Below are positions 1-7,650 of a stretch of 64,000 nucleotides of DNA, one piece after another; the first letter of the stretch is position 1; each line of letters opens with the position of its first letter. The position numbers and the translations under genes are program-made. The stretch spans positions 868,001-932,000 of the forward strand of contig NZ_JAUCCU010000001.1 of assembly GCF_034675845.1 (NCBI RefSeq). Reading direction: 5' to 3'. The notes beneath the pieces were generated by a model. It had not been told where the DNA came from. It saw only the letters and a list, made by a program, of their open reading frames with translations, and ran no database searches. This DNA comes from Castellaniella sp. (GTDB lineage Bacteria > Pseudomonadota > Gammaproteobacteria > Burkholderiales > Burkholderiaceae_B).

Positions 1-1178
1 AGGATTTTCAGAACCTCATCATGCGCCCCCGAAGTTTCGATCACCACCCCTTGCTCAAAGGCGCGCCGGGCGATCTGGCTGGCCAGACCATCGCCCACCG
101 GCGTCACCAGCCCCTGAATCAAGCCCCGGCCACGCACCGACAGCCCCGCCGTCCGGCAGCTGTGCGCCAGATTTTCCAGCCAATCGCGCACCAGGCATTC
201 TTTGGCCGCCACAGCCTCGGACAGGACCTCATCGGCCCAGTAAGTCTCCAGGGCCTGGGCGGCGGTGACGAAGGCCAGATTATTGCCCCGGAACGTGCCG
301 CTGTGCGCCCCCGGTTGCCAGACATCGAGTTCGGGCTTGAACAATACCAGCGACATGGGCAGGCCAAAGCCGGACAGGGACTTGGACAAGGTGACGATAT
401 CGGGCGAAATCCCCGCTGTCTCGAAACTGAAAAAATGACCGGTGCGCCCGCAGCCCACCTGGATATCGTCCACGATCAGCAGCATGTCGTACCGGCGGCA
501 CAGACGTTCGAGTTCGCGCAGCCAATGTTGCGACGCCACGTTCACGCCACCCTCGCCCTGCACGGTCTCGACAATCACCGCGGCGGGATGATCCAGGCCG
601 CTGCTGGGGTCGTCCAGCAGGCGTTCCAGGTAGGCGGCCGTATTGACATCAGGCCCAAAATATCCGTCAAACGGCATGAAGCTGGTATTGCCCAAAGCCA
701 CGCCAGCGGCCTGGCGGAATTTTTGATTGGCCGTGGCGGCCAGCGATCCGCCCGACACCCCATGAAACCCATGGGTGAATGAAATGATGTTCTGGCGCCC
801 TTTGATCTGGCGGGCAAGCTTCAGCGCCGCCTCGACTGCATTGGTCCCGGTGGGGCCGGTGAACTGCAGGGTATAGTCCAGTCGGCGGGGTTTCAGGATC
901 AGCCTGTCCACCGTCTGCAGAAAGTATTTCTTGGCGCTGGTGGCCATGTCCAGACCATGCACCACCCCATCCGAATCCAGGTATTCCACCATGCGCTCGC
1001 GCAGGATCGGGTTGTTGTGACCGTAATTCAGGGTGCCGGCCCCGCTGAAAAAATCAATATAGCGGCGACCTGCCTCATCGAACAGCTCCGCCCCCCGCGC
1101 CTTGGAAAAAATCACCGGAAACGACCGGATGTAGCCCCTGACTTCAGACTCCATCCGGTCAAATATTTCTAAATCCAT
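1..1178 (-). CDS. ectB: Diaminobutyrate--2-oxoglutarate aminotransferase EctB, 3' end cut by the window
   Basis: This is the first enzyme of ectoine synthesis. It transfers an amino group from glutamate to aspartate semialdehyde to give L-2,4-diaminobutyrate, with PLP as cofactor. Reading the minus strand from 1178 gives an open frame of about 392 codons that runs off the window edge. It shows class III aminotransferase features: a YIDFFSGAGTLNYGHNNP segment near the N-terminus, a VIVETVQGEGGVNVAS segment, LLIVDDIQVGCGRTG, and TLSKSLSGFGLPMS, where the K is the expected PLP lysine. The family is about 420 residues, so roughly 30 are missing. An AAGGAG ribosome site lies just before the ATG. 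It lies 40 bp downstream of ectA, in the ectR-ectA-ectB unit; ectC is expected beyond the left edge but is not visible. Confidence 0.95.
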   Translation of the reverse strand, partial: MDLEIFDRMESEVRGYIRSFPVIFSKARGAELFDEAGRRYIDFFSGAGTLNYGHNNPILRERMVEYLDSDGVVHGLDMATSAKKYFLQTVDRLILKPRRLDYTLQFTGPTGTNAVEAALKLARQIKGRQNIISFTHGFHGVSGGSLAATANQKFRQAAGVALGNTSFMPFDGYFGPDVNTAAYLERLLDDPSSGLDHPAAVIVETVQGEGGVNVASQHWLRELERLCRRYDMLLIVDDIQVGCGRTGHFFSFETAGISPDIVTLSKSLSGFGLPMSLVLFKPELDVWQPGAHSGTFRGNNLAFVTAAQALETYWADEVLSEAVAAKECLVRDWLENLAHSCRTAGLSVRGRGLIQGLVTPVGDGLASQIARRAFEQGVVIETSGAHDEVLKI

Positions 1179-1218
1179 GCTGTTGCTCCTTGTTGACGTT
1201 CGAATAGACGACAGCAAC

Positions 1219-1764
1219 TTATTTCACTGCCGACAAGGAAATGGGCCCAATGCGCAGCAGCGGCTCCGCCTCGTGCGCACCCGCCCCAAACAAAGCCGCC
1301 TCGAACAGCGGCAACTCGACCAGCGGGGCCGCCAGCCGATCGGCCAGCCGCGCAAACAAGCGCCGCGAAGCCTGGTTTTTCGGGCCGACGGTGGTTTCCA
1401 CCCACCGCACCCTGCGCAAAACGCGGCGCAGCAGCAGCTGCCGCAGCATGCGGCCCCCTATGCCCTGACCCCGGATGCGCGGATGCACGGCCACCTGCCA
1501 GACAAACAGCACACGGCTGCGCCCCGACGGCAGATACGCCGACACCATGCCCACTATGCCCTGGGCATCTTCGGCCAACACGCAGGTTTGGGGGAAATGT
1601 TCCGCCAGCAACAAGTAGAGGTAAATGGAATTCAGGTCCAGCGGCGGGCACTGGGCAACCAGCGCATGCAAGGCGGGGCCATCCGCCTTGCGCGGAGGCC
1701 GGAACCGAAGCTGGAATTTATCCTCGGCCGCCGCAAACGGACGGTCGGCCTCTGTTGAATTCAA
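1219..1764 (-). CDS. ectA: L-2,4-diaminobutyrate acetyltransferase EctA
   Basis: EctA acetylates L-2,4-diaminobutyrate with acetyl-CoA to N-gamma-acetyl-diaminobutyrate, the second step to ectoine. The 181-residue protein is a GNAT-fold acetyltransferase. It has the EctA-type start region (FRPPRKADGPALHALV), an LNSIYLYLLLAEHF segment, and the acetyl-CoA-binding stretch VAVHPRIRGQGIGGRML (RGQGIG as the Q/RxxGxG motif). The length matches the family (about 170-190). Its start codon overlaps the end of ectR by four bases, and ectB follows after 40 bp, so the three genes are almost certainly one transcript. Confidence 0.94.
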   Translation of the reverse strand: MNSTEADRPFAAAEDKFQLRFRPPRKADGPALHALVAQCPPLDLNSIYLYLLLAEHFPQTCVLAEDAQGIVGMVSAYLPSGRSRVLFVWQVAVHPRIRGQGIGGRMLRQLLLRRVLRRVRWVETTVGPKNQASRRLFARLADRLAAPLVELPLFEAALFGAGAHEAEPLLRIGPISLSAVK

Positions 1765-2297
1765 ACCACCAACCCCGATTCGGGCGCTACGCCGGTGACG
1801 GGCACATCCAGCATGGGCGACTGCGCATCAGCCACCGGGAGCACGCCGCTATCGGACTCGATCAAACCCACCACGCGTTCGAGCGACAAGGTAATCGTCG
1901 CCTGTTCGAGTTCAGGCAGGGCCTTCAGGGAGTCCGCGAGCTTCTGCTGCAGCGGCGAAGGCGTGTCCTGGGCCAGCTTTCGCCCGGCATCCGTGGCGCT
2001 GACAAACACAATGCGCCGATCGGCGCGACCACGCTCGCGCACGATCAGGCCTTTGTCCTCCAGGCGGTCCAGGATGCCGACCACGGTGCTGGCGCTGACG
2101 TGAACATCGCGGCTGATGGCGGTGGCGGTCAGCGGGCCTTTGTCGATGACGGTGCGCAAGCAGACCAACTGCGGCCCGGTAATGTGGCCGCAGGCTGAAA
2201 GCTGCCTGGAATGCAGGGCAACTGCCCGGGTGATTCGGCGCAAGGCCCGCAAGATACGCAGGTCGTAGGCCTGCTGCGCATCCATTTGAGTGTTCAT
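1761..2297 (-). CDS. ectR: MarR-family regulator of ectoine genes, EctR-like
   Basis: This 178-residue MarR-type winged-helix protein lies directly upstream of ectA, with a four-base overlap. The DNA-binding part is seen at residues 60-110: a helix-turn-helix (TATAISRDVHVSASTVVGILDRLEDKGLI) followed by the wing (RERGRADRRIVFVSATDAG). In methylotrophs and other halotolerant bacteria a MarR-type EctR controls the ectABC genes, usually as a repressor relieved by salt; a role here is inferred from position. A short inverted repeat sits 27 bp before the start codon. It could be an autoregulatory site, but this is not shown. Confidence 0.85.
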   Translation of the reverse strand: MNTQMDAQQAYDLRILRALRRITRAVALHSRQLSACGHITGPQLVCLRTVIDKGPLTATAISRDVHVSASTVVGILDRLEDKGLIVRERGRADRRIVFVSATDAGRKLAQDTPSPLQQKLADSLKALPELEQATITLSLERVVGLIESDSGVLPVADAQSPMLDVPVTGVAPESGLVV

Positions 2298-2323
2298 GAT
2301 GGTGACGTGTTCCTGAAAAATTG

Positions 2324-2337
2324 ATTTCTACTGAAAT
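2324..2337. promoter_or_regulatory. Short inverted repeat before ectR (possible MarR operator)
   Basis: ATTTC and GAAAT flank a four-base spacer (TACT), giving a perfect 14-bp inverted repeat 27 bp upstream of the ectR start in an AT-rich stretch. MarR proteins bind such repeats. The short length makes chance occurrence plausible. The rest of the 290-bp gap up to the receptor gene is AT-rich and shows only this repeat and the Fur box. Confidence 0.25.
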
Positions 2338-2503
2338 AATAAGCTAGCTGAACATTATGGTCAAGAACAAATAATCCGGATGCATGGCAGATCAAAAGCC
2401 CGGTGCTTGGCGGAACGGGCACGGCATGCGTCTGTGTGCCAGGAATGGGCTGAAATGCTGGCCATATCATAAGTAAAAATGATTTTTATTCGTATTTGCA
2501 ATT

Positions 2504-2522
2504 AATAATGATTCTTATTAAG
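2504..2522 (+). promoter_or_regulatory. Fur box upstream of the TonB-dependent receptor
   Basis: AATAATGATTCTTATTAAG closely matches the 19-bp Fur consensus (GATAATGATAATCATTATC). It lies about 66 bp before the chosen start of the receptor gene, in a clearly AT-rich island. A second degenerate Fur-like stretch is just upstream around 2471-2492. Iron repression of the receptor is the natural reading. Confidence 0.75.
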
Positions 2523-2587
2523 ATACCGCAACATCTTTTTTCATGCCTCTGAAAAAACCAACTTTCTCTTGCCCTCGCCGAAGCACC

Positions 2588-4582
2588 ATGAAACTCGTCC
2601 CACAGCATTCCCTCCCCTTTGCGCTGTCCCTGCTGACCGCCGCCCTGGGCGCCCCCGTCCTGCAAGCCCAGGAAAACATCACTCAGCTGGACCGGGTGGT
2701 CGTGTCGGCTACAGGTTATGAACAGACCGTAGAAGACGCGCCGGCTTCGATTACCGTGCTGCCCCGCGCGGAATTGCAAAAACGCGCCTACAAGGACGTC
2801 ACCGATGCCCTGAAGGATGTTCCCGGCGTGGTGGTGACCGGCGGTGCCAGCAACAGCGATATCAGCATCCGCGGCATGGGCTCGGCTTATACCCTGATCC
2901 TGATCGATGGCCGCCGCCAGAATTCGCGCGAAACCCGCCCCAACAGCGACAATGCAGGCATCGAACAGGGTTGGCTACCCCCGCTGGACGCCATTGAACG
3001 CATCGAGGTGATTCGCGGCCCGATGTCGGCGCTGTATGGGTCCGACGCCATGGGCGGGGTGATCAACATCATCACGCGTACAGTTCACCAGGAATGGACC
3101 GGCTCGGCGCGGGCTGAAGCCACCATCCAGGAAAATCACAACGCAGGCAATATTTACCAGGGCAGCGTCTATCTGGCCGGGCCCATCAAGTCAGACCTGC
3201 TGGGCTTGCAGTTTTATGGGCAATACGTCAATCGCGAGGAAGACCACATCCTGAATGGCTTCAATGATCAGCAACAAAACGCCGGAACGCTCAAGCTGAC
3301 CCTGACTCCCGATAAAAACCACGATATCGCTGCCGAAATCAGCCGCACCCTGCAAACACGTCGCGCCACTCCGGGCAAATCCAGCGCGGCCACGGGCTGC
3401 CGTGGCGGCTGCGATGTGTCGGAAAGCAAATATGGCCGCAACACCTATGCGCTGCGCCATACGGGCCGCTGGGGCTGGGCGACATCCACCACCTATGTGC
3501 AGCGCGATGAAACATCCAATGAAGGCCGCAATATGTGGCTGGACAACACCGAGTTCAACACTCAGTGGGTCGTGCCCCTGAAAGCTCACACCCTGACGAT
3601 GGGATATCAGTTCCTGCGCGAGACCCTGCGCGACGATGGCAACCAGTACGCCACCAGCAGCACCAACCGCCTGGCACGCAACCAATGGGCGATCTATGCC
3701 GAAGACGACTGGTACCTGAGCGATACATTCACGGTGACGGCGGGCCTGCGCACAACCAACGACCAGGACTACGGCACCCACTGGACGCCACGCCTGTACG
3801 GCGTCTGGCATGCCACCGACAGCCTCAGCATCAAAGGCGGGGTCTCCACCGGCTTCCGGGCCCCCAGCCTGCGCCAAAGCGTGGCCGACTGGGGGCAGAT
3901 CACCGGCGGCGGGGGCACACCCGCCATCATCATGGGCAACCCGGACCTGAAGCCGGAAACCAGCATCAGCCAGGAACTGGGGCTGATCTGGAACAACGGC
4001 AGCAATCTGGACGCCAGCGTGATGCTGTTCAATACGGAATTCAAGGACAAGATTTCCGAGATCCGCCTGTGCACGGATGCGGGACAACAGCCCACCTGCC
4101 ATGTGATACCGGGCGACGAAGGCTATAAGTTCATCAGCACCCGCACCAATGTGGACCGGGCCACCATGCGCGGCCTGGAAGCCACCATGACCTGGGCCAT
4201 GACCGACAGCCTGCGGCTGGCCACCAATTACACCTATACGTACTCCAAGCAGAAAACCGGGGCATTTTCCGGCCAGCCGCTGAACAAAATGCCCAAGCAC
4301 ATGATCAATGCCACGCTGGACTGGGACGCCACTGACAAGCTCGGCCTCTGGTCCCGGGCCAATTTTCGCAGCCGCACATCCGAATACCTGAGCCGCACCA
4401 GCATGGCGGAAGGCACGCCGTCCTACACCTTTGTGGATGCGGGCTTCAATTATCAGATCAACAAGAAAACCAGCGTGGGCGTGGGGGTCTACAACCTGCT
4501 GGACAAACAGATCGGCTACGACGACTACGATACCGTGCTGGACGGGCGCCGCTACTGGGCGCAACTGACGGTGGGTTTCTGA
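2588..4582 (+). CDS. TonB-dependent siderophore receptor (CirA/FepA-like)
   Basis: This is an outer-membrane ferric-siderophore receptor powered by TonB. The start at 2588 is preferred over 2543 because it puts a clean signal peptide first (MKLVPQHSLPFALSLLTAALG, cleavage after LQAQ), giving 664 residues, near CirA's length. A plug domain follows, with TonB-box-like text (LDRVVVSATGYEQ), SISIRGMG-type motifs (SDISIRGMGSAYTLILIDG) and the typical IERIEVIRGPMSALYGSDAMGGVINIITR. The rest is a beta-barrel with the FRAPSLRQ motif and a C-terminal phenylalanine (QLTVGF). The substrate cannot be read from sequence; the plug most resembles catecholate receptors of the CirA type. A Fur box upstream supports iron control. 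Confidence 0.9.
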   Translation: MKLVPQHSLPFALSLLTAALGAPVLQAQENITQLDRVVVSATGYEQTVEDAPASITVLPRAELQKRAYKDVTDALKDVPGVVVTGGASNSDISIRGMGSAYTLILIDGRRQNSRETRPNSDNAGIEQGWLPPLDAIERIEVIRGPMSALYGSDAMGGVINIITRTVHQEWTGSARAEATIQENHNAGNIYQGSVYLAGPIKSDLLGLQFYGQYVNREEDHILNGFNDQQQNAGTLKLTLTPDKNHDIAAEISRTLQTRRATPGKSSAATGCRGGCDVSESKYGRNTYALRHTGRWGWATSTTYVQRDETSNEGRNMWLDNTEFNTQWVVPLKAHTLTMGYQFLRETLRDDGNQYATSSTNRLARNQWAIYAEDDWYLSDTFTVTAGLRTTNDQDYGTHWTPRLYGVWHATDSLSIKGGVSTGFRAPSLRQSVADWGQITGGGGTPAIIMGNPDLKPETSISQELGLIWNNGSNLDASVMLFNTEFKDKISEIRLCTDAGQQPTCHVIPGDEGYKFISTRTNVDRATMRGLEATMTWAMTDSLRLATNYTYTYSKQKTGAFSGQPLNKMPKHMINATLDWDATDKLGLWSRANFRSRTSEYLSRTSMAEGTPSYTFVDAGFNYQINKKTSVGVGVYNLLDKQIGYDDYDTVLDGRRYWAQLTVGF

Positions 4583-4600
4583 CGCTTTCCCTCCATCGAC

Positions 4601-4622
4601 AAAGGCCCCCACAGGGGCCTTT
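4601..4622 (+). terminator. Hairpin terminator after the receptor gene, possibly bidirectional
   Basis: Nine-base arms (AAAGGCCCC and GGGGCCTTT) with a four-base loop, followed by GTCTTATCC on the plus strand. It lies between the convergent receptor and nirK genes and could serve both. Confidence 0.8.
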
Positions 4623-4690
4623 GTCTTATCCGGATCATCCGTGAACGATGTGGCCGATGACGGCAATCACGGATGGATCGCGATCGCGCA

Positions 4691-6091
4691 TCAATGGCCG
4701 GAATTCGGATCGATCGCCTCGTCGCTGTGGAAAATGGTGTGGTCCGCCTTGCCCTTGACGGTCAGGAAGCCGGCCACACCCTTTTCAACCCGCGAAAGCG
4801 CATGGTCCACCAGCAGGTATCGGCCCGGGTAGTCGGTGACGAACTCGACCATGGTGGCTCCGCCAGGCGGAACCATGGTGGTTTGCACGTCGGTCAGGGG
4901 CTTGCTGGTCAGGGACGCCTGATCGTAGACCTTGTCGAAGACCTCGCCAATCACGTGGAAGCTGGAGATCAGGTTGGGGCCGCCCACGCCAAAGAAGATG
5001 CGGACATTGTCACCCACGTTGGATTCCATGCTGTAGACCTTGGTCAGGGCATCCATGGAGCCATTGAACATGACGTGCTCCGGATTTTCCGCCAGGAGCT
5101 TTTCCAGGGAAAATTCTTGCAGGCCGCTGGCACCGTAGGGCTGGGCGGTATAGAGCTCGCCTTGCATGACATAGAACTCTTTGTCGACTGCGGGCAGTCC
5201 GCCCTCGGGCTCGACCAAAATCATGCCGTACATGCCATTGGTAATGTGCTGGGCGACCATGGGCGTGGCGCAGTGATACACAAACAGCCCCACATGGTTG
5301 GCCTTGAAGCTAAAGGATTTGGTCTGGCCCGGCGGGACCTGAGTCACGGCGGCGCCGCCGCCTGGGCCAGTCACGGCATGCAGGTCGATCGAGTGGATAT
5401 GCGTGCTGTCCGGCGCATTGGTGATGTTGAAGGTCACCGTGTCGCCCACCCGTACCCGCACAAACGGACCAGGGACTTTATTGTTGAATGTCCAGAAGCG
5501 ATACGTGCTGTTATCGCCCAAACGGCCTTCGATTTCGGTGGTCAGCAAGTCAACGGTGATGTCCTTGGGGCCGCGTTTGCCCACCGGAGTGCCGACCTGG
5601 CTTGGATCATGGGCAATCTGCGGGGCTTTGACCTGAATTTCATCAGAGGGCTCGCCCACGATGATGTTACCCACCATCCCGGCGGCCTTGTGGCCAGGCA
5701 AAGTGCACAAGTATTCAAAGGTGCCGTTCTTGGTCGCCCTGAATACAATCGCCGTAGCGGCACCCTTGCCGGAAATTTGATCTGACTGCGCCTTGAAATC
5801 AGGCACTGCAATATCGTGCGTGGCGCCATCGCTATTGATCAGGTTGATCTGCACCACAGCACCCTCGGGGACCTTCAGGTCGGGATTCACCTGGTCCAGA
5901 ATATCGCCGCGATCACCGATGAAGACGAGCTTGCCGTCGGCAATCGCGGTGCGCAAGGTGAAGGTGACATCGGGCTTGTAGGTGACGGACTGGCTATCGT
6001 GGGTGACGGGGCCATGCTCAGCCCAAGCAGGGCCAAGCCCTAGTCCTGCTGCCAACAACAGGCCTGACAGAATATAGCGGATCAATCGCAT
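4691..6091 (-). CDS. nirK: Copper nitrite reductase NirK with an extra N-terminal cupredoxin domain
   Basis: NirK reduces nitrite to nitric oxide in the periplasm, the defining step of denitrification. The 466-residue protein starts with a signal peptide (about 24 residues). Residues 40-150 form an extra cupredoxin domain with a full type 1 copper set (H92, C129, H134, M139). Then come the two catalytic cupredoxin domains. Type 1 ligands are H233, C274, H282 and M287; type 2 ligands are H238, H273 and H430; active-site residues are D236 and H379. The catalytic part resembles Neisseria AniA (YHCATPMVAQHI, SSFHVIGE, LVDH) and is longer than two-domain NirK (about 340-380). The layout matches the Hyphomicrobium denitrificans type with an N-terminal blue-copper domain. 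It is divergent from fnr. Confidence 0.93.
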   Translation of the reverse strand: MRLIRYILSGLLLAAGLGLGPAWAEHGPVTHDSQSVTYKPDVTFTLRTAIADGKLVFIGDRGDILDQVNPDLKVPEGAVVQINLINSDGATHDIAVPDFKAQSDQISGKGAATAIVFRATKNGTFEYLCTLPGHKAAGMVGNIIVGEPSDEIQVKAPQIAHDPSQVGTPVGKRGPKDITVDLLTTEIEGRLGDNSTYRFWTFNNKVPGPFVRVRVGDTVTFNITNAPDSTHIHSIDLHAVTGPGGGAAVTQVPPGQTKSFSFKANHVGLFVYHCATPMVAQHITNGMYGMILVEPEGGLPAVDKEFYVMQGELYTAQPYGASGLQEFSLEKLLAENPEHVMFNGSMDALTKVYSMESNVGDNVRIFFGVGGPNLISSFHVIGEVFDKVYDQASLTSKPLTDVQTTMVPPGGATMVEFVTDYPGRYLLVDHALSRVEKGVAGFLTVKGKADHTIFHSDEAIDPNSGH

Positions 6092-6132
6092 ACTTACCCC
6101 CGGAAACTAATTGATATCGAAACAGTTGCCAT

Positions 6133-6151
6133 TTAGACCTTATAGGCCTAA
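6133..6151. promoter_or_regulatory. 19-bp palindrome in the nirK promoter region
   Basis: TTAGACCTTATAGGCCTAA is a near-perfect palindrome: 8-bp arms with one mismatch and a 3-bp centre. Its centre is about 51 bp before the nirK start. It does not match the FNR/NnrR consensus (TTGAT-N4-ATCAA). It lies in the 306-bp gap between nirK and fnr, whose only other structured element is the hairpin at 6295-6322. A TTGAT half-site at 6111-6115 lies too near the nirK start to be a convincing FNR site. Confidence 0.4.
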
Positions 6152-6294
6152 TGTCATGATCTCTACTGTACTGCACCCAGGCTGACGGTAGCAGGCAGTT
6201 GGGGGAAGACCACGACAAAAAGCAAGACTTCCACACAACAAAATCGGGTGATTAATACTGTAAGCTACAAATATCCTGATAAGGAACTTATAAT

Positions 6295-6322
6295 CCCCCT
6301 GGAAGCACGGGGGCTTTTTCTT
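6295..6322 (+). terminator. Terminator-like hairpin in the leader of fnr
   Basis: CCCCCTG and CA-C-GGGGG pair around a GAAG tetraloop (one bulged C), followed by CTTTTTCTT. It points in the direction of fnr but lies 76 bp before its chosen start, so it cannot end nirK, which runs the other way. It could attenuate fnr transcription or end a small RNA made from this gap. Confidence 0.55.
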
Positions 6323-6397
6323 CCCGTTGCTTATTTTTTTGCGGGCTTCATTATTTTGGCTGACACTCCCTCCCCTGGGCCTAGCACCCGGATCACC

Positions 6398-7126
6398 ATG
6401 CTGAGACGTGTCCCGGTGGCTCCCGAGTCCACGCGGTGTTCCACCTGTATGCTCAATGCCATCTGCCTGCCCCTGGGCATGGCGCGCCAGGATGTCGCGA
6501 AGATGGACGAGCTCATCAAGGAACGCATTCGTCTGCCCAAAGGCGGCTCCCTGTATCGCCAGGGCGACGCAGCAGAGGCTATCTACGGGCTGCGCTCGGG
6601 GTCCATGAAAACCCAGATCGAAGACGCCAGCGGCCAGGTCCAGATCACGGGGTTCTTGCTGCCAGGCGAAATCCTGGGCATGGATGGCCTGATGCACGCG
6701 CAGCAGGCATCCCATGCCATTGCTCTTGAAGACACCGAAGTCTGCGTTATCCACCTGGACGAAATGGACCGTCTGACACCCCAGCTGCCCTCACTGAATC
6801 TGCAACTACGCAGGCTGATGAGCAAGGAAATCAGCCGTTCGCACCAGCAGTTGCTGTCCTTGGGCAGCCTGCGCTCTGAACAGCGCGTGGCGGCGTTCTT
6901 ATTGAATCTATCCCAGCGGCTACAGATACTGGGGTATTCACCACACGAATTCATCCTGCGCATGAGCCGCGAGGAAATCGGGAATTTCCTGGGTCTGACC
7001 CTGGAAACCGTCAGCCGCCTGTTTTCCCGGTTTGCCCGTGAAGGCCTGATCCGCGTTCAGCAGCGCGAAGTCCAGATCCTGGATGTCGCCAGCCTGCAAG
7101 CCCTGTCCGGCGCGGATTGCGGATAA
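6398..7126 (+). CDS. fnr: FNR/Anr-type oxygen-sensing transcription regulator
   Basis: This Crp-family activator senses oxygen through a [4Fe-4S] cluster. Starting at 6398 gives 242 residues, close to E. coli FNR. The cluster cysteines are C14, C17, C23 (CX2CX5C) and C116 (EVCVIHLDEMDRL). The cyclic-nucleotide-fold domain covers about 30-150, and the DNA-recognition helix is in MSREEIGNFLGLTLETVSRLF. The upstream in-frame ATG at 6248 was rejected: the extra 50 residues would run through a terminator-like hairpin and give an unlikely hydrophobic N-terminus. Perfect and near-perfect FNR boxes upstream of ccoN and of the ccoI-like gene make those the likely targets. Confidence 0.92.
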   Translation: MLRRVPVAPESTRCSTCMLNAICLPLGMARQDVAKMDELIKERIRLPKGGSLYRQGDAAEAIYGLRSGSMKTQIEDASGQVQITGFLLPGEILGMDGLMHAQQASHAIALEDTEVCVIHLDEMDRLTPQLPSLNLQLRRLMSKEISRSHQQLLSLGSLRSEQRVAAFLLNLSQRLQILGYSPHEFILRMSREEIGNFLGLTLETVSRLFSRFAREGLIRVQQREVQILDVASLQALSGADCG

Positions 7127-7148
7127 TCCACTGACCGCGCAGCCCCCT

Positions 7149-7403
7149 TCAGTTCAGGGGGTCGCCAAAATCATCCAAGATGACCCCGCGCGGGGCCAGG
7201 CGCAAGGTCAGGGCGCTGGATAATGCCGTCATGATCCAGAACAAAAAGAAACCCAGTGTGTATACGGTCAGGCGATTGGCGCGCAGTTCGCCTAAAAACA
7301 CCAGATCCAAAGGATCGACCAGCACAAACACCACCCCGCTGACGATCCCCGCCATGAGAAATGAAGGCCATAAAATCCACATCAAATCGCGTGTGTGCAG
7401 CAT
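7149..7403 (-). CDS. Small membrane protein at the end of the cbb3 cluster
   Basis: This 84-residue protein has two predicted membrane helices (about residues 8-30 and 46-68) and ends in the cytoplasm-like tail ILDDFGDPLN. I do not recognise a named family. It follows the short ccoH-like gene by 15 bp on the same strand, so it is probably the last gene of the cco operon and may act in oxidase assembly. It faces fnr convergently, with a 22-bp gap. Confidence 0.75.
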   Translation of the reverse strand: MLHTRDLMWILWPSFLMAGIVSGVVFVLVDPLDLVFLGELRANRLTVYTLGFFLFWIMTALSSALTLRLAPRGVILDDFGDPLN

Positions 7404-7418
7404 AGAGGCCCCCCGTAC

Positions 7419-7637
7419 TTACTGTGTGGATGAGGCTGGCGAAGTCACCACCAACCCTTGCCGGACCCCGCCATCGAATATTTCCTGATCGCCGTAGGAC
7501 TGGAATGCCAGCACAATCGTGATGACGCAGCCCACCACCGCCACGGCAGGCCCCAACAACAGCAGCCAGGGCCAGCGATGCTGCCACCAGGGGCGGCCTT
7601 CGGACAGTTTTGACAGGTCTTTTTGGCGGGCTGGCAT
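7419..7637 (-). CDS. Short CcoH/FixH-like membrane protein
   Basis: The start at 7637 gives 72 residues; an upstream in-frame start at 7700 would overlap ccoG. There is one membrane helix (WPWLLLLGPAVAVVGCVITIVLAFQS), with the PW-x-LLLLGP start typical of FixH/CcoH, then DGGVRQGLVV. FixH/CcoH proteins normally carry a periplasmic domain of about 100 further residues, which is absent. CcoH is needed for cbb3 assembly and stability. Position right after ccoG supports the family call, though similarity rests on a short stretch. Confidence 0.65.
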   Translation of the reverse strand: MPARQKDLSKLSEGRPWWQHRWPWLLLLGPAVAVVGCVITIVLAFQSYGDQEIFDGGVRQGLVVTSPASSTQ

Positions 7638-7650
7638 ATCGGAGGCCTTA

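Noticed and set aside
3191..4666. Long minus-strand open frame (491 codons) across the TonB receptor gene
   Set aside because: It is antisense to a clear receptor gene and carries no recognisable domain; high GC gives long open shadow frames.
6111..6124. FNR-like half-site before nirK
   Set aside because: Only the TTGAT half matches, and it is centred 26 bp from the start codon, too close for an activating site.
6286..6300. TATAAT at 6289-6294 as a promoter for fnr
   Set aside because: The implied start would fall inside the hairpin, and no good -35 is 17 bp upstream.
6248..6397. Longer FNR start with a hydrophobic N-terminus
   Set aside because: The extra segment runs through a terminator-like hairpin, and FNR homologs begin close to the chosen ATG.
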